A DNA stretch of 64,000 nucleotides from Microbacterium jejuense (GCF_019511665.1 NZ_JAEUAW010000007.1:1-64000), one strand, 5' to 3'; positions 7,375 to 17,008 are shown, counted from the stretch's first letter. Made by a program: numbers and translations. The notes: generated by a model from the letters alone, not told the origin.

Positions 7375-9162
7375 CGAATCACCACAGACCGCGGCAACCA
7401 CGGTGGGCGGGGTGAGCGTCGGGGTCGTGACGGCTTCCAGCGTCGGACCGACCGGATTGCTCGCATGGGCGGTGATGGTGACGGTCGCGCTCGCACCTGG
7501 TGCGAGGTCAGTCGTGAAGCTCACGACGCGCCTGCCGTCGTGCGTGCCGCCGCCGAATCCCGAGCCGTCCGACATGGTCGCGTCGACGAGATCGAAGCCT
7601 TCCGGCAGGTAGAGGTAGCCCACGGTGCGGGTGATCCCGGCAGGTACGCCGAATGCGCCGTCGCCGGTGACGTAGCCGGGCAGGTTCGCGGCATCCGCGG
7701 GGGCGGTGTTGACGATCGTGACGGTGAGCACGGCGTCACCGGTAGCGGCTCCGGAGGCATCGGCGGTGCAGCTGTCCCACGTCAGGCTGGTCACGACGTT
7801 CTGGTAGAAGTCCATCTTGGAGCCGGTGCCGTCGTTGACGTAGACCCCGAACCGGGAGGTCTCGTCGTTCGACAGGGGCAGGCCGGCGGAGAGCGTCGTG
7901 TCGGTGAGGAGGCGTTGCTCGTCCTCATGCGCGCTCCACAGCAGCAGGCGGTCTTCGTCACCCGACCGCGTCAGAGCGGCGACGAACGTCGTCGGGTCGA
8001 CCTCACCACCCGACAGCTTCGCGAAGACCTCCGCGGCCGCCATGGCGAAGAAGGCGTCCTGGTCGGCGGGCCGGGTGTAGCGCGCGTAGACGTCGTTGAG
8101 CAGCAGCGGCACCGCGGTCTCGTCAGTGAGTACGTCGCCCGTGCGCAGGGTGATGGGGCCGGTCGCCTCGAGCAGGTACGAGAGCGCGACCGGGTCGAGG
8201 GCGATGACGCCGTCCACCTGCTGTCCACCGTGCTCGCGCGCCCACATCTCGCGGGCGAGCGCCGCGCTGACCGCGAAGTCGGGTACCTGCGTGACGTTCT
8301 GGATCCAGCGGCCGGGGCGATCGCCGTAGATGGTGAGGATCTCGTCGTCGAGGGGCAGCACCGACTCGTCGTAGCGCGGGTAATCGCTCGACGACTCCTG
8401 CGCGGTGAGGCTCAGCGCGCCGCCTTCCGTGTGGATGAGGGCCATCGCTCCGGGAATTCCGCCCAGCGACCGCCACTCCGCGTTGTTCTGGAACAGAACC
8501 AGGTAGTTGCGCGGCCCGTCGGCGCCGAGCATGGAAGGGATCAGCTGCGTCGCCCGCGCGAGGGCGTCGGTGGCGACGGCGGCCTCGTCGAGCAGCTCGT
8601 CGACCTGGTCGACCGCCTCGCCCACGGGCGGGACAAGGGCGGTGCGATCGATCGCCGATACGGATGCCGCAGCCGCCGACAGCGCGTCGGCCGCCGTCGT
8701 GGCAGGACCGCTGATCTCTTCCAGCGGTGCGAGGTCGAGGCGTCCGCCCTGCGGGCGCAGAGCATCGAGCTGGAAGGAGGCCGCGACGTCGGAGAGCGGG
8801 CGCAGGGCGGTGTTGGCGACGGCGTCGAGGGTTTCGGCGACTGAGCCGACCGCCGCCAGCTGGGGTCCGACCCAGGGGAGCCCTTCGGCGAGCTGCCACA
8901 CCGGGTCTGATGTGAGGGCGTGCGCCGCGCTGGTGTCGGCGGCGAGCGAGGCAATGGCGTCGCCGGCGGCGGCGGGGTCGGCGAGGCTGGCGCGCACCGT
9001 GCTCGCGGTCTGCTGCGCAGCGCTCAGATGACCGTAGGCGAGGGCTCCGCGGATGCCGATCCACGCGGCGCCGAGCACGACCAGCAGAAGCACCACGCCG
9101 AGGGCGGCGGCGAACACGCCGCCCGCGAGGCGCGCACCGCGTGGCAGGGGCGAGTCGGTCAC
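7372..9162 (-). CDS. DUF4012 domain-containing membrane protein
   Basis: A 596-residue protein with one N-terminal membrane helix (about residues 15-37) and a large extracytoplasmic part. The block NYLVLFQNNAEWRSLGG and the following GALSLTAQ region match the DUF4012 family, which is common beside exopolysaccharide genes in actinobacteria and has no proven function. A LytR-CpsA-Psr-like role in polymer attachment has been speculated but is not shown here. A Cys near the C-terminus (TSLTWDSCTAD) is notable. GTG start at 9162, with TAGGCT six bases upstream. It ends ten bases before the start of the LPXTG gene. Confidence 0.85.
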   Translation of the reverse strand: MTDSPLPRGARLAGGVFAAALGVVLLLVVLGAAWIGIRGALAYGHLSAAQQTASTVRASLADPAAAGDAIASLAADTSAAHALTSDPVWQLAEGLPWVGPQLAAVGSVAETLDAVANTALRPLSDVAASFQLDALRPQGGRLDLAPLEEISGPATTAADALSAAAASVSAIDRTALVPPVGEAVDQVDELLDEAAVATDALARATQLIPSMLGADGPRNYLVLFQNNAEWRSLGGIPGAMALIHTEGGALSLTAQESSSDYPRYDESVLPLDDEILTIYGDRPGRWIQNVTQVPDFAVSAALAREMWAREHGGQQVDGVIALDPVALSYLLEATGPITLRTGDVLTDETAVPLLLNDVYARYTRPADQDAFFAMAAAEVFAKLSGGEVDPTTFVAALTRSGDEDRLLLWSAHEDEQRLLTDTTLSAGLPLSNDETSRFGVYVNDGTGSKMDFYQNVVTSLTWDSCTADASGAATGDAVLTVTIVNTAPADAANLPGYVTGDGAFGVPAGITRTVGYLYLPEGFDLVDATMSDGSGFGGGTHDGRRVVSFTTDLAPGASATVTITAHASNPVGPTLEAVTTPTLTPPTVVAAVCGDS

Positions 9163-9168
9163 GCGCCC

Positions 9169-9174
9169 AGCCTA
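9169..9174 (-). promoter_or_regulatory. -10 element TAGGCT of a leaderless promoter for DUF4012 gene
   Basis: On the minus strand TAGGCT, six bases, then GTG at 9162: the textbook spacing for a leaderless actinobacterial transcript. Confidence 0.5.
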
Positions 9175-9302
9175 CGATGCGCCTCCGAGCGTCGGACCCC
9201 GCAGCGGCGTCCGCGGACGCTCCCGGCTCCCCGATTCCTCGCGCGAGTAAACTCGCCCCACTGCGCGGCAGCGTCGCGGCGCCCGATCGAGGGGAGCCCG
9301 TC

Positions 9303-9806
9303 ATGACCGGTACGCCCGCCGTCGCGCATGTCACCGCGCCTACGGCCGTCGTAGCTACCGTGGCCCGGCGACGCGATCAGCGAAGCGCCATCGGTCTGCT
9401 CGCCGTCTACGGTCTGATCCTGGCGCTGATCGCGTTCTGGCCGATGCCGGTGGATCGTGGAGCATCGGGACTGCTGCGCGCGATCTCGCAGGTCGTGCCC
9501 TGGCTGACCTACGACGTCATCGAGACGACCGCGAACGTCGCGCTGTTCGTGCCGTTCGGCGTGTTGCTGGCACTCGCTCTGCCGCTGGATCGCGGACTGG
9601 TGGTGCCGCTCGCGCTGCTCACGACACTGACGATCGAGTCCGGGCAGGCGCTGTTCCTGGCCGAGCGCACTCCGAGTCTGCGTGACGTCGTCGCGAATGT
9701 GGCCGGCGCGAGGATCGGCCTCGCGATCGTCCGCGTCGTCGAAAGGCGAGCCCATCTGTCCCCCTCCCGTGAGAGACCGTCCGCGCCGCGCGGCTCGCAC
9801 GGCTAG
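9303..9806 (+). CDS. VanZ-like membrane protein
   Basis: A 167-residue protein with four predicted membrane helices. The family signature is present: ETTANVALFVPFG in the second helix region and TIESGQALFLAERTPSLRD followed by NVAGARIG. VanZ-family proteins are linked to glycopeptide tolerance in enterococci, and homologues are frequent in capsule loci with unknown function. The ATG at 9303 has a GAGGGGAG ribosome site. Its stop codon interlocks with that of the convergent UDP-sugar dehydrogenase gene through the shared tetranucleotide CTAG. Confidence 0.85.
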   Translation: MTGTPAVAHVTAPTAVVATVARRRDQRSAIGLLAVYGLILALIAFWPMPVDRGASGLLRAISQVVPWLTYDVIETTANVALFVPFGVLLALALPLDRGLVVPLALLTTLTIESGQALFLAERTPSLRDVVANVAGARIGLAIVRVVERRAHLSPSRERPSAPRGSHG

Positions 9807-11113
9807 GGCCGCCCCATGCCGTAGTACGTCCACCCCGCGGAGCGCCAGGCCGCGGCATCCCATCCATTGCGTCCGTCGATGACGACTCGGCCCGAGGTGA
9901 GAGTGGAGGCGTGTTCAGGGGTGAGGTCGCGGCGGTACTCGTCCCATTCAGTGACGAGCACGATGGCGTCGGCCTCGCGGAGTGCTTCGTCGCGGTCGGC
10001 GACGTAGTTCAGCTGCGGGTGCAGACGCTGCGCGTTTTCGATGGCGGCAGGGTCGGTGATCGTGACCCAGGCGCCGAGGCCGTGCAGGCGGATGGCGACG
10101 TCGAGGGCGGGGGAGTCGCGGATGTCGTCGCTGTAGGGCTTGAAGGCGGCGCCGAGCAGGGTGACGTTCTTCTTGAACACCGATCCGCCGAGCGCGTTGA
10201 TGACGAGGTCGACCGCGCGATCGCGCCGACGGAGGTTGATGGCGTCGACTTCGCGGAGGAAGGCCACGGACTCACCGCGACCGAGCTCTTCGGCGCGCGC
10301 CGAGAACGCGCGGATGTCTTTCGGGAGGCACCCGCCGCCGAATCCGATGCCCGCACCGAGGAAGCGGCGGCCGATGCGCACGTCGTGTCCGATGGCGTTG
10401 GCGAGCTGCGTGACGTCGGCGCCGGTGACCTCGGCGATCTCGGCCATCGCGTTGATGAACGAGATCTTCGTCGCGAGGAACGCGTTGGCCGCGACCTTGA
10501 CCAGCTCGGCGGTAGCGCGGTCGGTGACGATGAACGGCGTCTCCTTGGCGACAGCCGGATGGTAGACCTCTCGCAGAATGTCGGCGGCCCGTTCGCCCTC
10601 GGCGCCGGCGCCGACGCCAACCACCAGGCGATCCGGATCGATCGTGTCTTTGACGGCCCACCCTTCGCGCAGGAACTCCGGATTCCATACGAGGGTTGCA
10701 CCGGTCGCCTCGATTCGCGGCGCGAGGTCGGCCGCCGTGCCCACAGGCACCGTCGACTTGCCTGCGACGACGTCACCGGCCGACAGATAGGGCACCAGGC
10801 CGTCGACCGCGGCGTTCACGTAGGTGAGGTCGGCGGCGTAGCCGTCCCTCTGCTGCGGCGTTCCGACGCCGATGAAATGCACCTTCGCGCCGGCTGCCGC
10901 GGACATCTCCGTCGTGAACTTCAGGCGGCCCGACTCGACACCAGCTGTGAGCAGTTCCTGCAGGTCGGGCTCGAAGAAGGGCGCTTCACCTCGCGAGAGA
11001 GCCTCGACCTTCCGCCGATCGACGTCGATGCCGACCACGTCGTGGCCGATGGAGGCCATTGCGGCCGCGTGAACGGCTCCGAGGTATCCGCAGCCGATGA
11101 CAGACAGTCGCAT
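9803..11113 (-). CDS. UDP-glucose/nucleotide-sugar 6-dehydrogenase
   Basis: A 436-residue cytoplasmic enzyme that oxidises a UDP-hexose to the UDP-uronic acid in two NAD-dependent steps. Seen: Rossmann motif GCGYLG at residues 7-12, the catalytic Cys262 in GFGGGCLPKDI, KVAANAFLATKISFINA for the substrate-binding helix, and AFKPYSDDIRDSP near the C-terminal NAD-binding half. Length is typical. It would supply UDP-glucuronate (most likely) to the adjacent polysaccharide locus, implying an acidic polymer. A divergent-facing 169-bp gap separates it from the next glycosyltransferase gene on the same strand. Confidence 0.93.
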   Translation of the reverse strand: MRLSVIGCGYLGAVHAAAMASIGHDVVGIDVDRRKVEALSRGEAPFFEPDLQELLTAGVESGRLKFTTEMSAAAGAKVHFIGVGTPQQRDGYAADLTYVNAAVDGLVPYLSAGDVVAGKSTVPVGTAADLAPRIEATGATLVWNPEFLREGWAVKDTIDPDRLVVGVGAGAEGERAADILREVYHPAVAKETPFIVTDRATAELVKVAANAFLATKISFINAMAEIAEVTGADVTQLANAIGHDVRIGRRFLGAGIGFGGGCLPKDIRAFSARAEELGRGESVAFLREVDAINLRRRDRAVDLVINALGGSVFKKNVTLLGAAFKPYSDDIRDSPALDVAIRLHGLGAWVTITDPAAIENAQRLHPQLNYVADRDEALREADAIVLVTEWDEYRRDLTPEHASTLTSGRVVIDGRNGWDAAAWRSAGWTYYGMGRP

Positions 11114-11282
11114 GGTTCTCCGTTTCGTGGGGCGATAGGGAACCGGTCATTCCTATCAGACGGTTGTGTCCTATTGATTTCGGAACGCTTTTGCAAGGAA
11201 GTCCGCAGTTCTCATCGGTGAGGATGGCGTTGCGATTCCGCGCCGGAACAGCCCGGGGAGAATGGTGTACGACGATTCTCGC

Positions 11283-12284
11283 TCAGTTCCCGGCGACTGA
11301 GCGATAAAGCCGGCCGTAATCGGCCCCGATATGCGTCCAGTCACGCATCGACAGATCCAACGAGTCGACCGGCGGTGCGGACTCAGTCAGTGCAATCGCA
11401 CGGCTGAGGTGCGCTGCAGTCAACGGGCCGTCGAAGAGCATGACCCACCGGTCTCCCAGCTCGCGCCGAAGGCTCTCGGTCGACGGCGTCCGCGGTACCA
11501 GCACCGGAACCCCCAGCGTCAGTGCGAGGAAGATCGACCCGGAATTGTAGAGCTGGCCATACGGCAGCACCACGACCTGTGCGGTGCAGATGACATTGAC
11601 CAGGTCCTCCTCCTCGAGTTCGCTCAACATCAGGCTCACGGGGGCCGTCGCTGCGGATTCCTCGATCGCGCGGTGCGTCGATTCGTTCCACGGCTTACCT
11701 GCGACCACGAGCGATAAGGATGAGTCAGTGACTGAAGCCTCCCTGAAGGCAGCGACCAAGCCGGGCACGTTCTTGTAGTCACGAATCGCGCCGAAGTAGA
11801 CCAGCCGCCCATCGACACGCGCGGTCTCGGCACGCCGCGCGTACTTCTGCCGGTAGTCGCCGTGAGGTATGACGTAGATGGGCTTGACGGGATAGCCCGT
11901 CAGGGAATCGGTGTCATTCAACGCAACAAAGGCGGCCGCGGAGTCGTAGACCCGGTCGAGGGTGCTGCATTCCGCCCGCGACATCGACTCATGCGGAGAG
12001 AGATTGTGGATCGTGACGATCGTCTTTGCATGCATTCGGCGGGCACGGCGAAGAACGTGTCGGAGAGCGGCTCTCTTCAGCGCGGCCTTCGCGGGGTGCG
12101 GCGCTCGGACGAGATTCTCCGGCCACTGGAAGTGCAGAACGTCGAACTTTCCGAACAGCGCCGTGCGCCAACTGAACCACTCGGATTCGATGTACGTAGG
12201 GAGATTGGACACGAGGAGTTCCGCGAACGGATTAGTCCGTGAGTTTGGCTTCACGACGCTCTGGAGGACCGCCACTCTCGTCAA
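11283..12284 (-). CDS. GT-B fold glycosyltransferase (GumK/mannosyltransferase-like)
   Basis: A 333-residue glycosyltransferase of the polysaccharide locus. The N-half has DVLHFQWPEN and IVTIHNLSPHES, typical of acceptor-side GT-B domains; the C-half has VYFGAIRDYKN and VVLPYGQLYNSGSIFLAL, the donor-binding block. It resembles GumK and beta-1,4-mannosyltransferase-type enzymes, but specificity cannot be read. The TTG at 12284 was chosen because AGGAG lies six bases upstream; the open frame extends to 12422 without a plausible ribosome site. It is divergent from a pyruvyl transferase gene with a 157-bp shared control region. Confidence 0.8.
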   Translation of the reverse strand: MTRVAVLQSVVKPNSRTNPFAELLVSNLPTYIESEWFSWRTALFGKFDVLHFQWPENLVRAPHPAKAALKRAALRHVLRRARRMHAKTIVTIHNLSPHESMSRAECSTLDRVYDSAAAFVALNDTDSLTGYPVKPIYVIPHGDYRQKYARRAETARVDGRLVYFGAIRDYKNVPGLVAAFREASVTDSSLSLVVAGKPWNESTHRAIEESAATAPVSLMLSELEEEDLVNVICTAQVVVLPYGQLYNSGSIFLALTLGVPVLVPRTPSTESLRRELGDRWVMLFDGPLTAAHLSRAIALTESAPPVDSLDLSMRDWTHIGADYGRLYRSVAGN

Positions 12285-12397
12285 AAGCTTCTCCTCATCA
12301 TCCGCGGCGCGATTCAGGTCCAGCGTGGTTGTGCTGCCACGAGATTGCAAACCCGTTCCGGCATGACGCCGTTGCCGAACGATCCAACCGTCGCACA

Positions 12398-12403
12398 TAT
12401 ACT
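12398..12403 (+). promoter_or_regulatory. -10 element TATACT upstream of the first pyruvyl transferase
   Basis: TATACT is the best -10 match in the divergent gap; a TTGCCG 20 bases upstream could act as a loose -35. It would give a leader of about 33 bases ending in AAAGGA before the TTG start. Confidence 0.4.
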
Positions 12404-12441
12404 TCGAATCGGCCGCAGTCACCCTGACGCAAAGGACGACA

Positions 12442-13230
12442 TTGACCGCTGTTCGTGGAGTTGAAGTGTTTCACTGGAACCCGAAGCGGCCCGTCATTCG
12501 CGGTCGCGTGGGGAGGCTCGTGCCGCTTCGCCGTCCGGTCGGCAACTTCGGGGACCTGCTCGGCCCGGAGGTGGTGGATCGCCTGGCACCCGACTCGTTG
12601 GCGCCATCCGGGTCGCCGCGGTTGCTGACGGTGGGGTCCATCGTCCACTTCGCCGCAGACAGCGATGTCGTCTGGGGATCAGGCGTGAACGGGAAGGTCC
12701 CGACAACGGATTTCCGCGCGAAGCGACTAGACGTGCGCGCAGTCCGAGGACCGTTGACAGCGGAATTTCTGCAGGCCCGCGGCATCGATGTTCCCGAGGT
12801 CTTCGGTGATCCGGGACTCCTCGCGCCCGCGCTCCTCGGCGTGAGCCGATCCGACGCCCCTCGTATCGCGGTGACGCATCTGCCGAACCTGCATGATGCT
12901 CGTGAGTGGAGAAGACTCCCGGGCTTTCTGAGTCCGACGACCGACCCCCGTCGTGTCTTCGAGAGGATCGGGCAGAGCCGGCTCGTCGTATCGTCCTCAC
13001 TGCATGGTGTGGTGATCGCCGACGCCCTCGGCGTGCCCGTGTCGCTCGTGCGGCCCATGAAGGAGAGCCTCTTCAAGTACCAGGACTATCTCGAGGGCAC
13101 TGGACGGCGCCTTGGACACGTCAGTGCCGATGTCGGAGAGGCGCTACGACACCGGTTGGAGCCGCTGCAGTGGGACTCGGAGCCGCTCGTTGCCGCCTTC
13201 CCGCGAGACTTATGGGTTCCGCCGTCATAG
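12442..13230 (+). CDS. Polysaccharide pyruvyl transferase family protein
   Basis: A 262-residue member of the family that adds pyruvate ketals from phosphoenolpyruvate to sugars of exopolysaccharides. Seen: NFGDLLGPEVV near residue 34, the GSG of VVWGSGVNG, RAVRGPLTAEFL, FGDPGLLAP, and the C-terminal SSSLHGVVIADALGVP. It resembles ExoV-type enzymes. The start is a TTG at 12442 with AAAGGA upstream. It is shorter than the second copy at 13.5 kb and belongs to a different branch, so two different sugars may be pyruvylated. Confidence 0.85.
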   Translation: MTAVRGVEVFHWNPKRPVIRGRVGRLVPLRRPVGNFGDLLGPEVVDRLAPDSLAPSGSPRLLTVGSIVHFAADSDVVWGSGVNGKVPTTDFRAKRLDVRAVRGPLTAEFLQARGIDVPEVFGDPGLLAPALLGVSRSDAPRIAVTHLPNLHDAREWRRLPGFLSPTTDPRRVFERIGQSRLVVSSSLHGVVIADALGVPVSLVRPMKESLFKYQDYLEGTGRRLGHVSADVGEALRHRLEPLQWDSEPLVAAFPRDLWVPPS

Positions 13231-13489
13231 ATGACTCGGGACCTGAGTCAGTCCAACGCCGCGACCCCGGCGACCGGCTGAGAGAGGCGGCTGATGTCCT
13301 CGTGTCGTCTCCTGGTCGTATCGGAAAAGGAACCAGACCTGTCGTCAAAATGTCCGGCAGCTCAAGATGTCGCCGCGACGGAATTACCCCTAGAGTGTTT
13401 GCGGGCCTCTTGTGGCGACGATGGCGCGGGCTCGGTGATCCGCAAAGCGGATCGCTGATGCGAACTGCTCCGAATCGCTAGGAGAACAA

Positions 13490-14539
13490 GTGACCTTGAA
13501 TGACGCTGATCGCAGCTACCTCGGTGGCATTCAGGACGCCACGCGCGAGGTGTTGCGCAGGGTGATCGGCGATGCCACCGCGGTTGCGATCGTGGACGCG
13601 CCGAATCAGCGTAACGTCGGGGATGCCTTGATCTGGCTCGGCGAGCTCGACTACCTGCGATCCCTCGGGCTGAAGATCGAATACGTCGCGGATTTGTGGT
13701 CATATGACGCGAGGGCTTTGCGCAAGGCGATGCCAAAGGGTGTCATCCTCCTTCACGGTGGCGGCAACTTCGGTGATCTGTGGATCGGACACCAGATCCT
13801 GAGGGAGATCGTGGCTACTGATTTCCCCGACTACAAGATCGTGCAATTGCCGCAGTCGATCCATTTCGAGGACACGAGGCGGGCAATGCTCGCCGATGAC
13901 GTGCTCGGAAATCATCCGGACCTTACGGTCTTGGTTCGCGAGTCTCAGTCCCACGAGCGGGCTGAGCAATACCTCCCGAACGTCTCGGTGGAGTTCTGTT
14001 ACGACATGGCCCTCGGGTGGACGCCGTCGCGAATTCCCGATCGAGATGAACGTGGGTTGCTGGCGATCGCTCGCGCGGACAGGGAAGCGTCGAGCTCTCT
14101 CGACGCAGTCGACCAAGGTTGGATCCTGGGTCAGCATTTGACCGTCACGGATTGGGGACCGCGTGGCATGTCAAGTCTGACCTGGCATGGCGCGCGGAGC
14201 TTGACCAGGGTGCATCGCTTCTACGCCCGCGCGCGTCGCAAACTCCCGTATCTTCCCCTGAACGTGCCGGACAAGTTCGGCACGTGGGCGCTCGCCCGTA
14301 CGAATTCCGCCAATGTCTCCGGTGCTATCGACCTCTACTCCCGTGCTCGCGTGATTGTCACCGATCGGCTCCATGCCCATGTGCTGGCGGCGCTGCTCGG
14401 TAAGCCGCACGTGGTACTCGACAACAGCTACGGGAAGGTGAGCGGCATCTTCGAGCAGTACACGGGTCAGTTCTCCACTGCAAGCTATGCCGCTGACCTC
14501 GATACAGCACGGACCCTCGCCGCGTCATTGGTCGACTGA
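13490..14539 (+). CDS. Polysaccharide pyruvyl transferase family protein (second copy)
   Basis: A 349-residue enzyme with VDAPNQRNVGDALIWLGELD at the N-terminus, the glycine-rich VILLHGGGNFGDLW and the C-terminal VTDRLHAHVLAALLGKPHV, all defining this family (EpsO/CsaB-like branch). Likely role: pyruvylation of the capsule or wall polymer. GTG start at 13490 with AGGAG five bases upstream. Its TGA overlaps the ATG of the next glycosyltransferase, so the two are translationally coupled. The preceding 259 bp carry no gene. Confidence 0.88.
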   Translation: MTLNDADRSYLGGIQDATREVLRRVIGDATAVAIVDAPNQRNVGDALIWLGELDYLRSLGLKIEYVADLWSYDARALRKAMPKGVILLHGGGNFGDLWIGHQILREIVATDFPDYKIVQLPQSIHFEDTRRAMLADDVLGNHPDLTVLVRESQSHERAEQYLPNVSVEFCYDMALGWTPSRIPDRDERGLLAIARADREASSSLDAVDQGWILGQHLTVTDWGPRGMSSLTWHGARSLTRVHRFYARARRKLPYLPLNVPDKFGTWALARTNSANVSGAIDLYSRARVIVTDRLHAHVLAALLGKPHVVLDNSYGKVSGIFEQYTGQFSTASYAADLDTARTLAASLVD

Positions 14540-15417
14540 TGCTTGCGTTCGTCACGTCGCTGCGACACCCTGCTAATTCGGCGGATTATTCACGCGTGGA
14601 GTTGCTGCTGGAGCAAACGCTTCGGTCCGTCTGCTCGCAGACTGACCAGGACTACGTCGTTGTAGTCGTCGGGAATCAGCGACCGAGCTTCGCGCTTCCC
14701 TCCCAGGTCCATTTCGTTCCGGTCGAATTCCCCCCACCGATCACGTCTGGAGAGGTTCACGCACCCCGCGATGCATTCGTGCGCGATAAGGGCACGAAGA
14801 TCGCGGCAGGGTTGATCGCGGCGCGTCGTTTTCAGCCCGATCAGGTGATGATCTTCGATGCCGACGACTTCGTAAGCAGGCGACTCGCTGAGCACGTGAA
14901 AACCCATGCGTCGTCTCCCGGATGGGTGATCAGCGAGGGGTGGATGTACTCGCGGGCGCGTAACGTCTATCGCCCGGTCAGCGACTTCAATCGCACGTGC
15001 GGCACATCCTTCATCGTCCCATACGAGGCGTATCGGGTGAGCGCTGACATCAGGGTGGATGCGTCACAGGACGAGCTGATCGCGGCGTTTGGCGACGTTC
15101 TCACCAACATCATGGGTGCTCACCGTGGAGCGGTCGAGTGGCACCGTGCTCGAGGCCGCGAGCTGGAGATCCTTCCCTTCAGGGGTGCGGTCTACCACGT
15201 CGATACAGGTGAGAACCACTCCGGCAAGTCCTTGCGGGGTGTCGCGTTCCCGTCGTCGAGAAGGTTCCGTGAGGAATTCGGCGTGCCCCGCGTGCGAGGG
15301 CGCGTCTGGACCGCGTTGTCGGCATTCGGTCCGATCGCCCTCATGGAAACGATGCGAGCCAAGGCTGTGTCAGTGGCTGCCCGGCTGTCCAAACCGTTCG
15401 CGAGGCCGAGTCGATGA
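14539..15417 (+). CDS. Family 2-like (GT-A) glycosyltransferase
   Basis: A 292-residue putative glycosyltransferase. Seen: a GT-A nucleotide-binding start (FVTSLRHPANSADYSRVE, QTDQDYVVVVVGNQ), the metal-binding FDADDFVS near residue 113, and WVISEGWMYSRARNVYRP in the acceptor region. It lacks membrane helices. Specificity unknown; the extended first loop differs from classical GT2. It starts by a TGATG overlap with the pyruvyl transferase gene, suggesting that both act on the same repeat unit. Confidence 0.75.
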   Translation: MLAFVTSLRHPANSADYSRVELLLEQTLRSVCSQTDQDYVVVVVGNQRPSFALPSQVHFVPVEFPPPITSGEVHAPRDAFVRDKGTKIAAGLIAARRFQPDQVMIFDADDFVSRRLAEHVKTHASSPGWVISEGWMYSRARNVYRPVSDFNRTCGTSFIVPYEAYRVSADIRVDASQDELIAAFGDVLTNIMGAHRGAVEWHRARGRELEILPFRGAVYHVDTGENHSGKSLRGVAFPSSRRFREEFGVPRVRGRVWTALSAFGPIALMETMRAKAVSVAARLSKPFARPSR

Positions 15418-15450
15418 GCGGAGCGTTCCGCTTGTTCGTGGAGACACCTC

Positions 15451-16932
15451 ATGTCCGTCGATGACGACGGCCTCCGCCGCCGGGCGACGGCCTCGATCAG
15501 CTGGGTTGTCGCCGAACGATGGGCGTCGCGGCTCCTCTCGCTGGGCGTCCTCACGATCCTGTCGCGGGTGCTGGGTCCCACCGATTTCGGTCTCATCTCG
15601 ATGGCGACAGCTGTCGTCGCGCTCGTCCAGGTCTTTGTCGACAGTGGGTTCAGCAAGGCACTGGTGCAACGCAGGTCTCTGGTGCGTCTGGATGTGTCCA
15701 CCGCCTTCTGGGCCTCAATGGCCATGTCGGTGGTTCTCGCGGGTGGACTAGCCCTGTGTGCGCCGTTCATCGCGGCCTTGCTCGGCGAGCCGCAGTTGTC
15801 GCCCGTGATACAGGCGCTCAGCATCTCTCTGCCGTTGCTCGCTGTCTCCCAGACGCCGGCGGCGATGCTTGAGCGCGACCTCGACTTCAAGCCGCTGTCT
15901 ATCCGTCAGCTCATCGGGACCGTCGGTGGGGCATTGGTGGCAATTCCCCTGGCTCTCCTCGGCTTCGGCGTGTGGGCGTTGGTGGCGCAGACGGTCGTCG
16001 GCGCTCTCTGCGCGGCGATTGCACTCTGGGCATCGACCTCATGGCGTCCCCATCGCGAGTTTTCGTGGGCTTCGCTCAGGGGACTGTGGGCTGTCGGCGG
16101 CGCCATCCTAGGCATCGACCTGCTGGATGCCGTCCAGGCAAATGTTGACAAGCTGGTCGTGGGTGCCTTCTTCGACCCGACCACGCTTGGCTACTACTTT
16201 CTTGCGCAGCGCGTGGGGACGATCCTCATCGAACTCGTCACCTCTGTCATGTCGAGAGTGTCGTTGACCACGTTCTCACGGGTTCAGGACGATCGTCAGC
16301 GTGTCGATCGCATCTTTCGTCAGCTGACGTTCGCCGCTTCAGCCGTCAGCGTGCCGGTCTTCGGGCTGGTCGCAGTGTTCGCGCAGCAGATTGTCAATGG
16401 AGTGTTCGGCCCCGGGTGGGAGGAGGCCGTTCCGATCCTGTGGGTATTGGCTCCCGGCTGGGCGCTCGGCGCGGTCATGTATTTCGACCGCAACGTCCTC
16501 ATCGCGACGGAACACACTCGAGCAGCGCTGATACTCGCTGTCGTCCAGAACGCCGTTTCCATCGTGCTCGTCTTCGTCTTCATCCCCTTTGGCGTTCTCG
16601 GCGTCGCGTTCTCGCGACTTGCCCGGTTCGTCACTTGGCCAGCGCGCCTCGTCGTTCTCCATCGTCTGGCCGGAATCTCGATCGGTAAGTACCTGCTGCA
16701 AATCGGGAGGGCCGTCGCAGCGATGTCGCCGTTCATCGTCGTGTGCGCCCTGCTGCAGCTGACGGCATGGGCGAGCTTCGACCACGGGCTCTGGACCTTC
16801 GCCCTCCCGCTCGCTGGCTTGTCGCTCGTCGGCTATGCGGGCGTCTTGTGGCTGATTGCCGGAACGGAAAGCCGGGCGTTGATCCGTCGTGTCTTTGCGG
16901 ACATGCGCCGCCGAGGCGGTACTGCTGAGTAG
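15451..16932 (+). CDS. Wzx-type polysaccharide flippase
   Basis: A 493-residue transporter of the MOP superfamily with 12-14 predicted membrane helices. The N-terminal LGVLTILSRVLGPTDFG block followed by FVDSGFSKALVQR is characteristic of the WzxC-like oligosaccharide flippases. It would translocate undecaprenyl-linked repeat units across the membrane for polymerisation. ATG at 15451, 33 bp after the glycosyltransferase. Together with the Wzy-like protein encoded convergently, it defines the locus as Wzx/Wzy dependent rather than ABC-transporter dependent. Confidence 0.9.
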   Translation: MSVDDDGLRRRATASISWVVAERWASRLLSLGVLTILSRVLGPTDFGLISMATAVVALVQVFVDSGFSKALVQRRSLVRLDVSTAFWASMAMSVVLAGGLALCAPFIAALLGEPQLSPVIQALSISLPLLAVSQTPAAMLERDLDFKPLSIRQLIGTVGGALVAIPLALLGFGVWALVAQTVVGALCAAIALWASTSWRPHREFSWASLRGLWAVGGAILGIDLLDAVQANVDKLVVGAFFDPTTLGYYFLAQRVGTILIELVTSVMSRVSLTTFSRVQDDRQRVDRIFRQLTFAASAVSVPVFGLVAVFAQQIVNGVFGPGWEEAVPILWVLAPGWALGAVMYFDRNVLIATEHTRAALILAVVQNAVSIVLVFVFIPFGVLGVAFSRLARFVTWPARLVVLHRLAGISIGKYLLQIGRAVAAMSPFIVVCALLQLTAWASFDHGLWTFALPLAGLSLVGYAGVLWLIAGTESRALIRRVFADMRRRGGTAE

Positions 16933-17008
16933 GAACTGCCGCCGTCGGCTCGCCTGCGTGAGTACAGGGTGGTGCTTCCGCGACGCAGCCGATCATCGCC
17001 CGCGCTAC

